64,000 nucleotides of DNA, taken from contig NZ_CP010817.1 of assembly GCF_000833025.1 (NCBI RefSeq), forward strand, positions 1,674,001 through 1,738,000. Direction: 5' to 3'. Below, one piece after another: positions 44,764-53,998 of this stretch; the stretch's first letter is position 1, and every line of letters begins with the position of its first letter. Under the pieces are notes generated by a model. That model saw only the letters and a list, made by a program, of their open reading frames with translations. It did no database searches and was not told where the DNA came from. The position numbers and the translations under genes are program-made. Source of the stretch: Myroides profundi. Its GTDB lineage: Bacteria; Bacteroidota; Bacteroidia; Flavobacteriales; Flavobacteriaceae.

Positions 44764-45739
44764 ATTATGTGAAACGGAAGATATTCTGTCTCTACCTTAT
44801 GTAGATTGTATTTTGACCTACTACTGTATTGCTTACAATGGAGTGATATGACATATATTATGTGATACGGAAGATATTCCGTCTCTACCTTATGTAGGTT
44901 GTAGTTTGACCTAGTGTTATATTACTTACAATGGAGTGATACGACATATATTATGTGACACGGAAGATATTCCGTCTCTACCTTATGTAGATTGTATTTT
45001 GACCTACTACTGTATTGCTTACAATGGAGTGATATGACATATATTATGTGATACGGAAGATATTCCGTCTCTACCTTATGTAGGTTGTAGTTTGACCTAG
45101 TGTTATATTGCTTACAATGGAGTGATATGACATATATTATGTGATACGGAAGATATTCCGTCTCTACCTTATGTAGGTTGTAGTTTGACCTAGTGCTATA
45201 TTACTTACAATGGAGTAATTCGACATATATTATGTGACACGGGAGATATTCTGTCTCTACCTTATATAGATTGTATTTTGTCCTACTACTGTAGTGCTTA
45301 CAATGGAGTGATATGACATATATTATGTGATACGGAAGATATTCCGTCTCTACCTTATGTAGGTTGTAGTTTGACCTAGTGTTATATTACTTACAATGGA
45401 GTGATACGACATATATTATGTGACACGGAAGATATTCCGTCTCTACCTTATGTAGGTTGTAGTTTGACCTAGTGTTATATTACTTACAATGGAGTGATAC
45501 GACATATATTATGTGACACGGGATATATTCCGACTCTACCTTATGTAGATTGTATTTTGACCTACTACTGTATTGCTTACAATGGAGTGATATGACATAT
45601 ATTATGTGATACGGAAGATATTCCGTCTCTACCTTATGTAGGTTGTAGTTTGACCTAGTGCTATATTACTTACAATGGAGTAATACGACATATATTATGT
45701 GACACGGGAGATATTCCGTCTCTACCTTATGTAGATTGT
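44764..45739. repeat. Tandem array of a 93-bp unit (10 full copies plus partial ends)
   Basis: The sequence TCTACCTTATGTAG recurs at 44791, 44884, 44977, 45070, 45163, 45256, 45349, 45442, 45535, 45628 and 45721, an exact 93-bp period (one copy has TTATATAG). The units form two subtypes: A (TAGATTGTATTTTGACCTACTACTG in two parts) and B (TAGGTTGTAGTTTGACCTAGTG). The order is A B A B/A B' A B B A B' A(partial). Each unit contains the hairpins ACGGAA-GATA-TTCCGT and ACATA-TAT-TATGT. Although 93 is a multiple of 3, stops occur in every frame, so it is noncoding. There are no unique spacers. It fills the space between the convergent genes icmF and pheT. Confidence 0.95.
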
Positions 45740-45791
45740 GGAAATATGATGTGGGTACATGTTGCAAAATATGCAGAATCTAGGATGCACA

Positions 45792-45829
45792 AAAAAACGC
45801 CCTGCTAAAGATCCTAGCAGGGCGTTTTT
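45792..45829 (-). terminator. Terminator of pheT
   Basis: A 15-bp perfect stem (AAAAACGCCCTGCTA and its complement) with a 7-nt loop and A/T runs on both sides. It lies 26 bp past the pheT stop. Confidence 0.92.
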
Positions 45830-45854
45830 AAATATATACTATAAACGATTAGTA

Positions 45855-48290
45855 TTATCTCAATTGAGCTTGTAAAACATTTTCTAATTGGTATTTTACT
45901 TTACCCATGATTTTGTCTACTTGACTATCAGTAAGTGTTTTTGTAACATCTTCCATGATAATAGAGATAGCGTATGATTTCTTACCATCTTCGATTTTCT
46001 CTCCTTGGTAAACGTCAAATAGAGTTACGTCTTTGATGACTGCTTTATCTACTTGTTTTACTAGGTTATAGATCTCTTCGAAAGTTACTGCTTCGTTGAT
46101 TAATAAAGCATAATCACGTTTAACTGAAGGGAATTTATTGATTTCAGCAATTTTGATTTTAGCAGAAACAACTTTTAATACATTATCCCAGTTAAATTCA
46201 GCGTAACAAACCTCTTGTTTGATATCAAAGTGTTTTGTTACTGATTTCTTCAGAATACCGAACTCTACGATTAATTCTTTTCCTATATAGTAAGCAATAC
46301 CTTCTGAGAATAAATCTGATTCTACAGGTTGAGTACTTATCTTATTTAAGCCTAAACGAGTGATAATACCATTGATGTATCCTTTGAAGTCAAAGAAGCT
46401 AATTGGTTTTTGCTCAGAGTTCCAGCTTGCTTTAGTGATATTACCTGTAGCAAATACTGAAAAACGTTTGTACTCTTCAAAGTTGTTAAGCATCTTGTGG
46501 TATGTTTTACCAAACTCGAAGAATTTTAAATCAACACGTTTTCTATTTACGTTGTAAGAGATAGACTCTAATCCACCGAATAATAGTGACTGTCTCATTA
46601 CTGATAAGTCATGACTTAGTGGGTTAAGGATATCTACTTGGTAATTAGATTTAATATTTTCGCTTAACTCTGTGTAATCAGGAGTTGTTAATGAGTTATT
46701 CATAATCTCATTAAACCCTTGTGCTACCAACTGCTGAGCCACAATATTTGTTACTCTATGATCTTCCGTTCTAGAACTATTAGCAATAGTTGCATTTAAT
46801 TTAGAAGAGAAAGTAATGTTGTTAAATCCATATACTCTCAAGATTTCTTCTATAACGTCGATCTCTCTAGTTACATCAGCACGATAAGCAGGAACAGTAA
46901 TACCTATACCTACATCAGACATACTGTGAACTTTAATATCTAATGATACTAAGATTTTCTTGATTGTTTCTTTAGAAATTTCTTCTCCTAATAATCTATT
47001 GATATTATTGAAGTTTAAGAATACAGAATGTTCTTCTACTTTCTTAGGGTATAAGTCGATAATATCAGAAGTGATTTCTCCACCAGCTACTTGTTGGATT
47101 AATAAAGCGGCATGTTTAAGAGCATATTCAGTAATAGCAGGGTCAACACCTCTCTCAAAACGGAAAGATGAATCTGTATTAAGACCATGTCTTTTTGCTG
47201 CTTTTCTTACCGTTACTGGATTAAAGTAAGCACTTTCTAAGAAAATATTTGATGTGCTTTCAGAAACAGCAGATTTGCTACCTCCGAATACACCTGCCAT
47301 ACACATTGGTCCATTCTCATCACAGATCATTAAGTCATCTTCGTGAAGAGTTCTTTCTACTCCGTCTAGAGTTACGAACTTAGTACCTGCAGCAACAGTT
47401 TTTACGATTACTTTACCACCTTTTATTTTAGCAGCATCAAAAGCATGTAATGGTTGTCCTAAATCATGTAAAACGTAATTGGTAACGTCTACGATATTGT
47501 TTTTAGGAGTAATACCGATTGCTTTCAATCTATTTTGTAACCAGTCTGGAGAAGGTTTTACTTCTATACCAGAGATTGTCACACCACAGTAACGAGGTGC
47601 TTTTTTATAGTCTTCAACACTAACATCAATCTTAAGTGTTCTTCTTTCAACTTTAAATTTGCTAACAGAAGGAGTGATTAATTCTTTGTGTTGAGTTTCT
47701 TCTTTAGAATTTTGCAGTAGACCAGCTCTTAAGTCACGTGCTACTCCCCAGTGGCTCATAGCATCAGAGCGGTTAGGAGTAAGACCGATTTCAAAAACTT
47801 CGTCTGTAGCGATATTAAATAAAGTAGCAGCTGGTGTTCCAGGCTCCCATTTATCTTCTAAAACTAAAATACCGCTTCCATCTGTACCTAAACCAAGTTC
47901 TACTTCAGAACAAATCATACCAAAGCTTTCTTCTCCACGAATCTTGCCTTTTTTGATTTGGAATGCATTTCCTTCTGCATCGAACAATTCTGTACCAATA
48001 GTAGCAACCGGTACTTTTTGCCCTGCAGCAACGTTCGGCGCACCACATACGATTTGTACTGGCTCACCTGTTCCTAAATCAACTTTTGTTACGTTTAATT
48101 TGTCTGCATTTGGATGTTTTGTACAAGATAATACGTGTCCAACAACAACTCCTCTTAGACCACCTTTAAGACTCTCATATGTAGTGATTCCTTCTACCTC
48201 AAGACCTAAGTCTGTTAAGATTTCTGAAGTTTCTTCTGGTGTTATGTCTAATTTAATGAATTGTTTTAACCAATTGTATGAAATATGCAT
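45855..48290 (-). CDS. pheT: Phenylalanyl-tRNA synthetase beta subunit
   Basis: Charges tRNA-Phe as part of an alpha2-beta2 enzyme. The 811-residue beta subunit has the N-terminal start MHISYNWLKQFI and the EMAP/tRNA-binding domain at about 40-150 (GHVLSCTKHPNADKL; VCGAPNVAAGQKVPVA). The B3/B4 editing domain (FRFERGVDP region) and the B5 domain follow. The C-terminal anticodon-binding domain closes the protein (FPSVKRDYALLI ... LFDVYQGEKIEDGKKS). Length is normal. A minus-strand -7 box TATATTTG lies upstream of the start. pheS is not adjacent. Confidence 0.96.
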   Translation of the reverse strand: MHISYNWLKQFIKLDITPEETSEILTDLGLEVEGITTYESLKGGLRGVVVGHVLSCTKHPNADKLNVTKVDLGTGEPVQIVCGAPNVAAGQKVPVATIGTELFDAEGNAFQIKKGKIRGEESFGMICSEVELGLGTDGSGILVLEDKWEPGTPAATLFNIATDEVFEIGLTPNRSDAMSHWGVARDLRAGLLQNSKEETQHKELITPSVSKFKVERRTLKIDVSVEDYKKAPRYCGVTISGIEVKPSPDWLQNRLKAIGITPKNNIVDVTNYVLHDLGQPLHAFDAAKIKGGKVIVKTVAAGTKFVTLDGVERTLHEDDLMICDENGPMCMAGVFGGSKSAVSESTSNIFLESAYFNPVTVRKAAKRHGLNTDSSFRFERGVDPAITEYALKHAALLIQQVAGGEITSDIIDLYPKKVEEHSVFLNFNNINRLLGEEISKETIKKILVSLDIKVHSMSDVGIGITVPAYRADVTREIDVIEEILRVYGFNNITFSSKLNATIANSSRTEDHRVTNIVAQQLVAQGFNEIMNNSLTTPDYTELSENIKSNYQVDILNPLSHDLSVMRQSLLFGGLESISYNVNRKRVDLKFFEFGKTYHKMLNNFEEYKRFSVFATGNITKASWNSEQKPISFFDFKGYINGIITRLGLNKISTQPVESDLFSEGIAYYIGKELIVEFGILKKSVTKHFDIKQEVCYAEFNWDNVLKVVSAKIKIAEINKFPSVKRDYALLINEAVTFEEIYNLVKQVDKAVIKDVTLFDVYQGEKIEDGKKSYAISIIMEDVTKTLTDSQVDKIMGKVKYQLENVLQAQLR

Positions 48291-48391
48291 TCGAGAATAT
48301 TTTTTTATAAGTACGCAAATATACGCATTGCCAAAGTTTAAGTAAAATTATTTGTGATGAAAAAATCACAAATTAGCGTTAAGTGAAGAAA

Positions 48392-48805
48392 TTATAGAAA
48401 TTTCTGTTTAATATCCTCACTTGGTATCATACAGCTTTCTTTTTTTCCATACCATTTGTATCTATTTTTAGCGATATATTCATATAAAGCATCTGTGATA
48501 CCTGTTGGTAAGAATGAGAATATGCCGATTAGGGAGTACTTTCCTCCTAGAGCAGAAGCAATCTCAAAGGCAGCTTTTGATTTGATAAAATAGGCTACAC
48601 CTGGTTCATATAGAACGATGCTGTCTATCTTAGTACGATCAATACCGATATAGTTTAGAATCTCTTTCCCTTTTTCTGAATCTAAGGCTACGAATCTAAA
48701 CTGATCTTGTTGATCTGCTTTAATAACCTTATTGACGGTGCTGTCGCATAAATTGCAAACACCGTCAAATAAGATAATTTTTTTATTGCGAGGTATATCT
48801 AACAT
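48392..48805 (-). CDS. DCC-family thiol-disulfide oxidoreductase-like protein
   Basis: A 137-residue protein of the DUF393/YuxK family. The name-giving motif is near the start: FDGVCNLCDSTVNKV, with a C-x-x-C pair, followed by the thioredoxin-like core FRFVALDSEKGKEIL and the later GGKYSLIGIFSFLP. The biochemical activity of the family is unproven. Its ATG overlaps the mutS2 stop by one base, so the two are co-translated. Confidence 0.88.
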   Translation of the reverse strand: MLDIPRNKKIILFDGVCNLCDSTVNKVIKADQQDQFRFVALDSEKGKEILNYIGIDRTKIDSIVLYEPGVAYFIKSKAAFEIASALGGKYSLIGIFSFLPTGITDALYEYIAKNRYKWYGKKESCMIPSEDIKQKFL

Positions 48806-50979
48806 TATTTTTTGCGTTCTACCATTTCTAGTTGATCAAGGCTTACTTTAGATGTAAAGATACCATAATTAACTGTTGCTTTATTTTTTTCGATTACATC
48901 GATTGTTCCCACTGAACGACCATCTATCATACGAACGCGATCTCCCACTTTAAGAGGGAAGTTGGTTTTCTTCTGTGCATCTTGTAGTTGCTTTTTCGCC
49001 TTTTCTTCTTTCTTCTCTTTGCGAATCACTTCTACTTTTTGCTCCACTTCCTTAATTAGCTCTTTTTGTTGAGCTTCTTTTTCTTTCTTCTCTTTTATGG
49101 TAACCTTCTTACGTTTAGAATTTTCAATCTCTACTACTTTTAGAACTTCTCCAAAAAGAGTTTTCTTACTTTTATTATTAAAGTATTTTTCAGACAAATC
49201 ATCTAAGCGTTGACCTAGAGCTACTAAACGTTGATTAGAATCAAATAATTCCTGATAACGCTCTAGTTTCTCTTGAATTTTAGCATTGATGGTCTCCATT
49301 TTCTTACTCTCATCCCTTGCCTTAGTCTCTTCCTCTTTTAAGTTCTGAGAAGTACGTTCTAGTTTATGTCTTTCTTTCTGTAGATTAGCGATAGTCTTGT
49401 CAAATCTAACTTTATCTCCTTCTACTTTTTTCTTGGCTCTATTAATTAGGCTAAACGGAATACCATTTTTCTGTGCAACTTCGAAGGTAAACGAACTACC
49501 TGCTTGTCCAACGTTTAGTTTATACATTGGTTCTAATGATTTCTCATCAAATAGCATATTGGCATTCGTTGCATTCGGTAACTCATCTGCTAGTATTTTT
49601 AGATTCGTATAGTGAGTTGTAATAATACCATAAGCCTCTCTATCATAGAACTCCTCTAAGAACACTTCTGCTAATGCACCTCCTAGTTCTGGATCAGATC
49701 CTGTACCAAACTCATCTATTAAGAATAGCGTATTATCGTTACATTTCTTTAAGAAGTAGTTCATATTCTTAAGTCTATAACTATAAGTACTTAGGTGATT
49801 CTCTATAGACTGATTATCTCCAATATCTGTTAGTATTCTATCGAATAAGAATGTTTTACTTCTTTCGTGTACCGGAATAAGTAATCCAGACTGTAACATC
49901 AGTTGTAATAGCCCCACTGTTTTTAGCGTGATACTCTTACCACCAGCATTTGGTCCAGAGATAACGATTATTCTACTGTTTTGCTCTAGATTAATTGTTT
50001 GTGGATAGGTAGGTTTATTCTTCGCTCTATTGTTTAACAATAAAATAGGGTGATAAGCCTCTCTAAAGTACATTTCTCTTTCTTTGCTAATCTCAGGTAG
50101 TAGACCGTTAATTTTATTGGCATATTTTGCTTTTCCAGCAGTAACGTCGATATAGGTTAAGAAACTCTGATACTCTAAAAGTAGATCTCTAAAAGGGCGA
50201 ATAGCATCTGTTAGGTTTTTTAGAATACGTACGATTTCTTCGCGTTCTTCATACTCTAGGTTGTTTAACTCTCTAGAGAATCTCAAAGTAGCTTCAGGTT
50301 CGATATAGACAATACTTCCCGTTTTAGACGTTCCTAATACACTTCCTTTTACTTTACGTCTATGCATAGCAATTACTGCTAGTACACGTCTGTTTTCTAC
50401 CACCGTTTCTCTGATATCGTCTAGATACCCAGAACTGTTGTATTGTGTAAGTGCTGCGCCGAAACTTTGGTTTATTTTACCACGAACTATATTGATGTTT
50501 TTGCGGATATTCAATAAATCTAACGAAGCATTGTCTTTGATCTCACCATATTTATCCAGGACATTATCTATTTCTTTAAGAATAGATTTTTCTAAAGGCG
50601 TTTGTTCTGCCTCATGGTATAAATTAGGATAGTACTCCTCGAATTTTTTTAAATAAGAGATTAGGGTAATTGTGGTGTCTGTTAGGGTTTGTATCTTTTT
50701 AAAGCTACTTACTTCTAAGAAACTATTTTCAATTCCTAAAAACTTTAATTCGTAGTCTATACTGTCAAAGTAGTGATTCGGGATAATGTTATTATTGGTA
50801 AATGAAGAAACGTATTCTGAAGTCTGCTTTAATGCTCTCATCGTTCCTGCTTCTGTTTTAAGCGGGCATATCTCCATAGCAGCTTCTTTACCAGCCTCTG
50901 TAGTACAAAGGGCTGATACTGTTTCTAATACCGTGTTGAATTCTAAATCTTGTAATGTTTTTTTGTTTATTGATGTCAT
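48805..50979 (-). CDS. mutS2: MutS2-family ATPase
   Basis: A 724-residue protein. It has the MutS core with an N-terminal helical lever domain (about 1-290) and an ATPase domain with Walker A GPNAGGKSITLKTVG and Walker B TLFLIDEFGTGSDP. A long coiled coil follows (about 510-640, KKKVEGDKVRFDKTIANLQ). The C-terminus is a small KOW-like domain (FPLKVGDRVRMIDGRSVG). MutS2 proteins act on recombination intermediates or rescue collided ribosomes. The Smr nuclease domain that ends many MutS2 proteins (usual length about 780) is not visible. A minus-strand -7 box TATTTTTG lies before the start. Confidence 0.92.
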   Translation of the reverse strand: MTSINKKTLQDLEFNTVLETVSALCTTEAGKEAAMEICPLKTEAGTMRALKQTSEYVSSFTNNNIIPNHYFDSIDYELKFLGIENSFLEVSSFKKIQTLTDTTITLISYLKKFEEYYPNLYHEAEQTPLEKSILKEIDNVLDKYGEIKDNASLDLLNIRKNINIVRGKINQSFGAALTQYNSSGYLDDIRETVVENRRVLAVIAMHRRKVKGSVLGTSKTGSIVYIEPEATLRFSRELNNLEYEEREEIVRILKNLTDAIRPFRDLLLEYQSFLTYIDVTAGKAKYANKINGLLPEISKEREMYFREAYHPILLLNNRAKNKPTYPQTINLEQNSRIIVISGPNAGGKSITLKTVGLLQLMLQSGLLIPVHERSKTFLFDRILTDIGDNQSIENHLSTYSYRLKNMNYFLKKCNDNTLFLIDEFGTGSDPELGGALAEVFLEEFYDREAYGIITTHYTNLKILADELPNATNANMLFDEKSLEPMYKLNVGQAGSSFTFEVAQKNGIPFSLINRAKKKVEGDKVRFDKTIANLQKERHKLERTSQNLKEEETKARDESKKMETINAKIQEKLERYQELFDSNQRLVALGQRLDDLSEKYFNNKSKKTLFGEVLKVVEIENSKRKKVTIKEKKEKEAQQKELIKEVEQKVEVIRKEKKEEKAKKQLQDAQKKTNFPLKVGDRVRMIDGRSVGTIDVIEKNKATVNYGIFTSKVSLDQLEMVERKK

Positions 50980-51422
50980 TTTATTAAAATGAGAATATGT
51001 ACAAAAATAACATTATTTGAGTGAATTAAAGATTTTTAATTCATTACAGACACAATTTTATACGAATGGTGTAGTAATAGGTGCTAAAATAAATTATAAT
51101 TCTGTAGGCTATTATAGAGCAGTTAGAATTGTAATTTGATATAAACTGCTTTGCACTGAGTCCGTACTGTGTCCGTTATGAGTCCGTAGTGAGTCCGTTA
51201 TTTGAGGCGAATTAACGGAGTTGCTACGAAAGCACTATTCATTTATGAAGTATTCATTAGAAGTAAGGTGGTAGATAAAGGACTTGAAGAGTAAAGCTGT
51301 TTATCATTTTTGGGAATAGAATAATATAGCCGTTTTTAACAGATTAAAACAGGGTATATTCTTGTTTTGATTTATAGAAGGATATTTTACATTTGATAAG
51401 TCATTAATACACGTAGAAGAAA
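50980..51422. other. Intergenic region between divergent genes with an 11-bp repeat element
   Basis: Holds the mutS2 -7 box at its left end and the repeat element at 51157-51221; otherwise no gene. A minus-strand frame at 51304-51609 overlaps the Crp gene and is a shadow. Confidence 0.5.
51157..51221. repeat. 11-bp x 4 direct-repeat element with inverted copy, copy 2
   Basis: Four adjoining 11-bp units: TGAGTCCGTAC, TGTGTCCGTTA, TGAGTCCGTAG, TGAGTCCGTTA. A 12-bp spacer follows, then the inverted copy TAACGGAGT. Units and upstream bases (TTGC..TGAGTCC) are nearly the same as at 16756. Confidence 0.85.
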
Positions 51423-51980
51423 ATGCAAAGTAACCATTTTGTCGATAGATTATTAGAGGATTTACAGGATAGTATAATTTATAGAACGCTAACAAAAGGG
51501 GAAGAAATTCTTCAATTGGGGGAAATTTGTGATTATGTAGGGATTGTTCGTAAAGGATGCTTGAGGATGTATTATATAGATGCAGAAGGTGATGATGTAT
51601 CTTTTGCATTTTATCTGTCTAATCATATATTTACTAACTATGAAGGTGTGCTGACTAATGCACCATCCCAATTAACCATTGTAGCTACAGAGGAGACAGA
51701 AGTAGAGCTAATCCGTAAGTCAGATCTCTTTGCGTATTATGAAACATCTATAGAGGCACAATTACTAGGTAGAAGAATGGCAGAGTTGATTTTCTTAGAA
51801 GCAAAGAAAAGAATAGACTTTCTCTTGTTCTTAAACCCAGAACAACGTTATTTACAGTTGATAGAGAGTACTCCTGAGGTGTTTAAATGTATTCCACAAA
51901 AGTATATTGCAAGCTATATAGGGGTGAAACCTCAGTCTCTGTCTCGAATACGAAAAAGATTAAACGAAAAAGGATATTAA
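51423..51980 (+). CDS. Crp/Fnr-family transcriptional regulator
   Basis: A 185-residue regulator with an N-terminal cNMP-binding beta-roll (ILQLGEICDYVGIVRKGCLRMYY, then VATEETEVELIRKSDL). A long dimer helix follows and a short C-terminal HTH (IPQKYIASYIGVKPQSLSRIRK). The arginine of the cAMP pocket is not evident, so the ligand is unknown. It is followed 59 bp later by a DUF3995 gene, a common pairing in Bacteroidota. Confidence 0.9.
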   Translation: MQSNHFVDRLLEDLQDSIIYRTLTKGEEILQLGEICDYVGIVRKGCLRMYYIDAEGDDVSFAFYLSNHIFTNYEGVLTNAPSQLTIVATEETEVELIRKSDLFAYYETSIEAQLLGRRMAELIFLEAKKRIDFLLFLNPEQRYLQLIESTPEVFKCIPQKYIASYIGVKPQSLSRIRKRLNEKGY

Positions 51981-52039
51981 CTTAAGTGAATGTTTTAGAG
52001 AAAAGGAAGGATGAACTTTGTGGTCATAATATTTAATAG

Positions 52040-52444
52040 ATGACAATGAGTTTAGAAGTAATGATTAAGATAGTGAATACCCTTATTTTCTCATTTCTAT
52101 CAGCCGTACATATTTATTGGGCACTGGGTGGAACATGGGGTGTAGTAGGAGTACTTCCTACAAAAGATGGTGAGAGAAAATTAAATCCTTCACCTATAGG
52201 TACTTTAGTAGTGGCGAGTGGCTTAGCTGTGTTTGCAGGAATTAGTCTAGGTGATGTATCAGCTTATAAATGGGTTTATTTGGTTATGGGAATTCTATTT
52301 GGATTGAGAGCGATAGGAGATTTTAATTATGTAGGGGTATTTAAAAAAGTGAAAAATAGTGTATTTGCTAAAAAAGATACGACGATATTCATTCCTCTTT
52401 GTTTTTATTTGTCACTTAGTAATATATTTTTATATATGTCCTAA
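52040..52444 (+). CDS. DUF3995-type membrane protein
   Basis: A 134-residue protein with four predicted membrane helices. The first carries the family-like motif AVHIYWALGGTWG, and later ones include GTLVVASGLAVFAGISL and WVYLVMGILFGLRAIGDFNYVG. The function is unknown. The Crp-type gene just upstream may control it. Confidence 0.82.
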   Translation: MTMSLEVMIKIVNTLIFSFLSAVHIYWALGGTWGVVGVLPTKDGERKLNPSPIGTLVVASGLAVFAGISLGDVSAYKWVYLVMGILFGLRAIGDFNYVGVFKKVKNSVFAKKDTTIFIPLCFYLSLSNIFLYMS

Positions 52445-52573
52445 AAATCAGTGAATACAAGTGTTAACTGATATAAATCAGTTGATTTCTGATTTAAAAA
52501 TACGTATTTTGGAAATGTTTTCTAAATAGAAGAAACACCTTAGATGTTTAATTATTTTCAAGCATTTTTTAAT

Positions 52574-53839
52574 ATGAAATATGTATCAGCTTCAGAAGCC
52601 GCTAAAGTCGTAAAATCAGGAGACCGAATTTATGTACATGCCGCTGCTGCAACTCCTAATATATTAACCAAAGCAATTAGTGATAGAGCGGAAGAACTGC
52701 GTAATGTAGAGTTTTGTCATATTCATACAGAAGGGGCAGCTCCTTATGCTGATCCTGCTTTGTCAGAGAGCTTTCATGTGAACTCTTTCTTTATTGGTAA
52801 GAACGTTCGTCATACTATTGCCGCTGGTAATGGTTCTTATACTCCTGTTTTTCTTAGCGAAGTACCTAATCTGTTTCGCAAAGGAGCTTTAAAAGTAGAT
52901 GTAGTTCTTATACAGGTATCACCACCAGATGAACACGGTTTTTGTTCATTAGGTACATCAGTAGAAGCTACTGTTGCCGCTATGGAGTGTGCAAAAGTAG
53001 TAATCGCTCAAGTAAATAAATATATGCCACGTACTTTCGGAGATAGTGTATTGCACATATCTAAGATAGATATGGCGGTAGAACATCATACTGCTATCTA
53101 TGCACAGAAACAAGCCGTTATTACAGATACAGAAGCGCTAATAGGAGATCATGTGGCTGCTCTGATAGAAGACGAGAGTACATTACAGATGGGGATAGGT
53201 TCTATTCCTAATGCAGTATTGTCTAGACTTACTAATCACAAGAATTTAGGATTGCACACAGAGATGTTTTCTGATGGTGTAATTGATTTAATAGAGAGTG
53301 GTGTAATTGACTGTTCTAAGAAAACAATAGCTAAAGGAAGGGCTCTAGCAACTTTCTTAATTGGATCAGAACGTTTATATAAATTTGTGGATAACAACCC
53401 GTTTATCGTAATGAAGGAGTCTAATTATGTAAACGATACGGCTATTATTCGTCAGAACCCAAAAGTAGTAGCGATTAACTCCGCATTAGAAGTAGATGTG
53501 ACAGGGCAGATTTGTGCTGATTCTCTAGGGGTACATATGTATTCTGGAGTAGGAGGACAGATGGATTTTGTGAGAGGAGCTTCTTTGAGTAAAGGTGGAA
53601 AGGCAATTATAGCCTTGTCATCTACTAGTAATAAAGGGCATAATCGTATCGTACCTTTCTTAAAACAAGGAGCGGGAGTGGTGACTACTCGTGCCCATGC
53701 ACAGTATATCGTTACAGAATATGGAGTAGCAGACTTGTATGGCAAGACGTTGAAACAACGTGTAGATGCAATGGTGGAGATTGCTCACCCTAATTTCAGA
53801 GAAGAAATTCTCAAAACTTATCACGACAGTATCAAATAG
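52574..53839 (+). CDS. Acetyl-CoA hydrolase/transferase (4-hydroxybutyrate CoA-transferase type)
   Basis: A protein of about 421 residues. It has the CoA-transferase features AAKVVKSGDRIYVHAAAATP, QVSPPDEHGFCSLGTSVE and GIGSIPNAVLSRL. The motif HTEMFSDG carries the catalytic Glu that forms the glutamyl-CoA thioester. It moves CoA between acetyl-CoA and another acid, or hydrolyses it. An ATG at 52544 would add ten residues (MFNYFQAFFN) that do not fit the family; the ATG at 52574, starting MKYVSASEA, is preferred. Confidence 0.88.
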   Translation: MKYVSASEAAKVVKSGDRIYVHAAAATPNILTKAISDRAEELRNVEFCHIHTEGAAPYADPALSESFHVNSFFIGKNVRHTIAAGNGSYTPVFLSEVPNLFRKGALKVDVVLIQVSPPDEHGFCSLGTSVEATVAAMECAKVVIAQVNKYMPRTFGDSVLHISKIDMAVEHHTAIYAQKQAVITDTEALIGDHVAALIEDESTLQMGIGSIPNAVLSRLTNHKNLGLHTEMFSDGVIDLIESGVIDCSKKTIAKGRALATFLIGSERLYKFVDNNPFIVMKESNYVNDTAIIRQNPKVVAINSALEVDVTGQICADSLGVHMYSGVGGQMDFVRGASLSKGGKAIIALSSTSNKGHNRIVPFLKQGAGVVTTRAHAQYIVTEYGVADLYGKTLKQRVDAMVEIAHPNFREEILKTYHDSIK

Positions 53840-53963
53840 TTTTTATAATTGATTACAAAAGAAAACCAGCGTCATAATTGGTTTTCTGACCTAGAGCGTT
53901 ATCGCTATTAAGGGTATTTCCTATAGTTAACAATTATTTGATTTGTGAGAATAAATAGGAATG

Positions 53964-53994
53964 AAAAAGCCATTACAAGTGTAATGGCTTTTTT
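53964..53994. terminator. Bidirectional terminator between convergent genes
   Basis: A 13-bp stem (AAAAAGCCATTAC pairing with GTAATGGCTTTTT) with an AAGT loop. Confidence 0.88.
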
Positions 53995-53998
53995 ATAT

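Noticed and set aside
44764..45739. CRISPR array
   Set aside because: The whole 93-bp unit repeats; there are no short repeats separated by unique spacers, and no cas genes are near.
44764..45739. Repeat protein gene (93 bp is 31 codons)
   Set aside because: Stops occur in every frame of the unit on both strands, so no long reading frame exists.
46360..48345. Plus-strand frames opposite pheT
   Set aside because: Antisense shadows of a clear synthetase gene.
51304..51609. 101-codon minus-strand frame
   Set aside because: Overlaps the start of the Crp-type gene and has no family resemblance.
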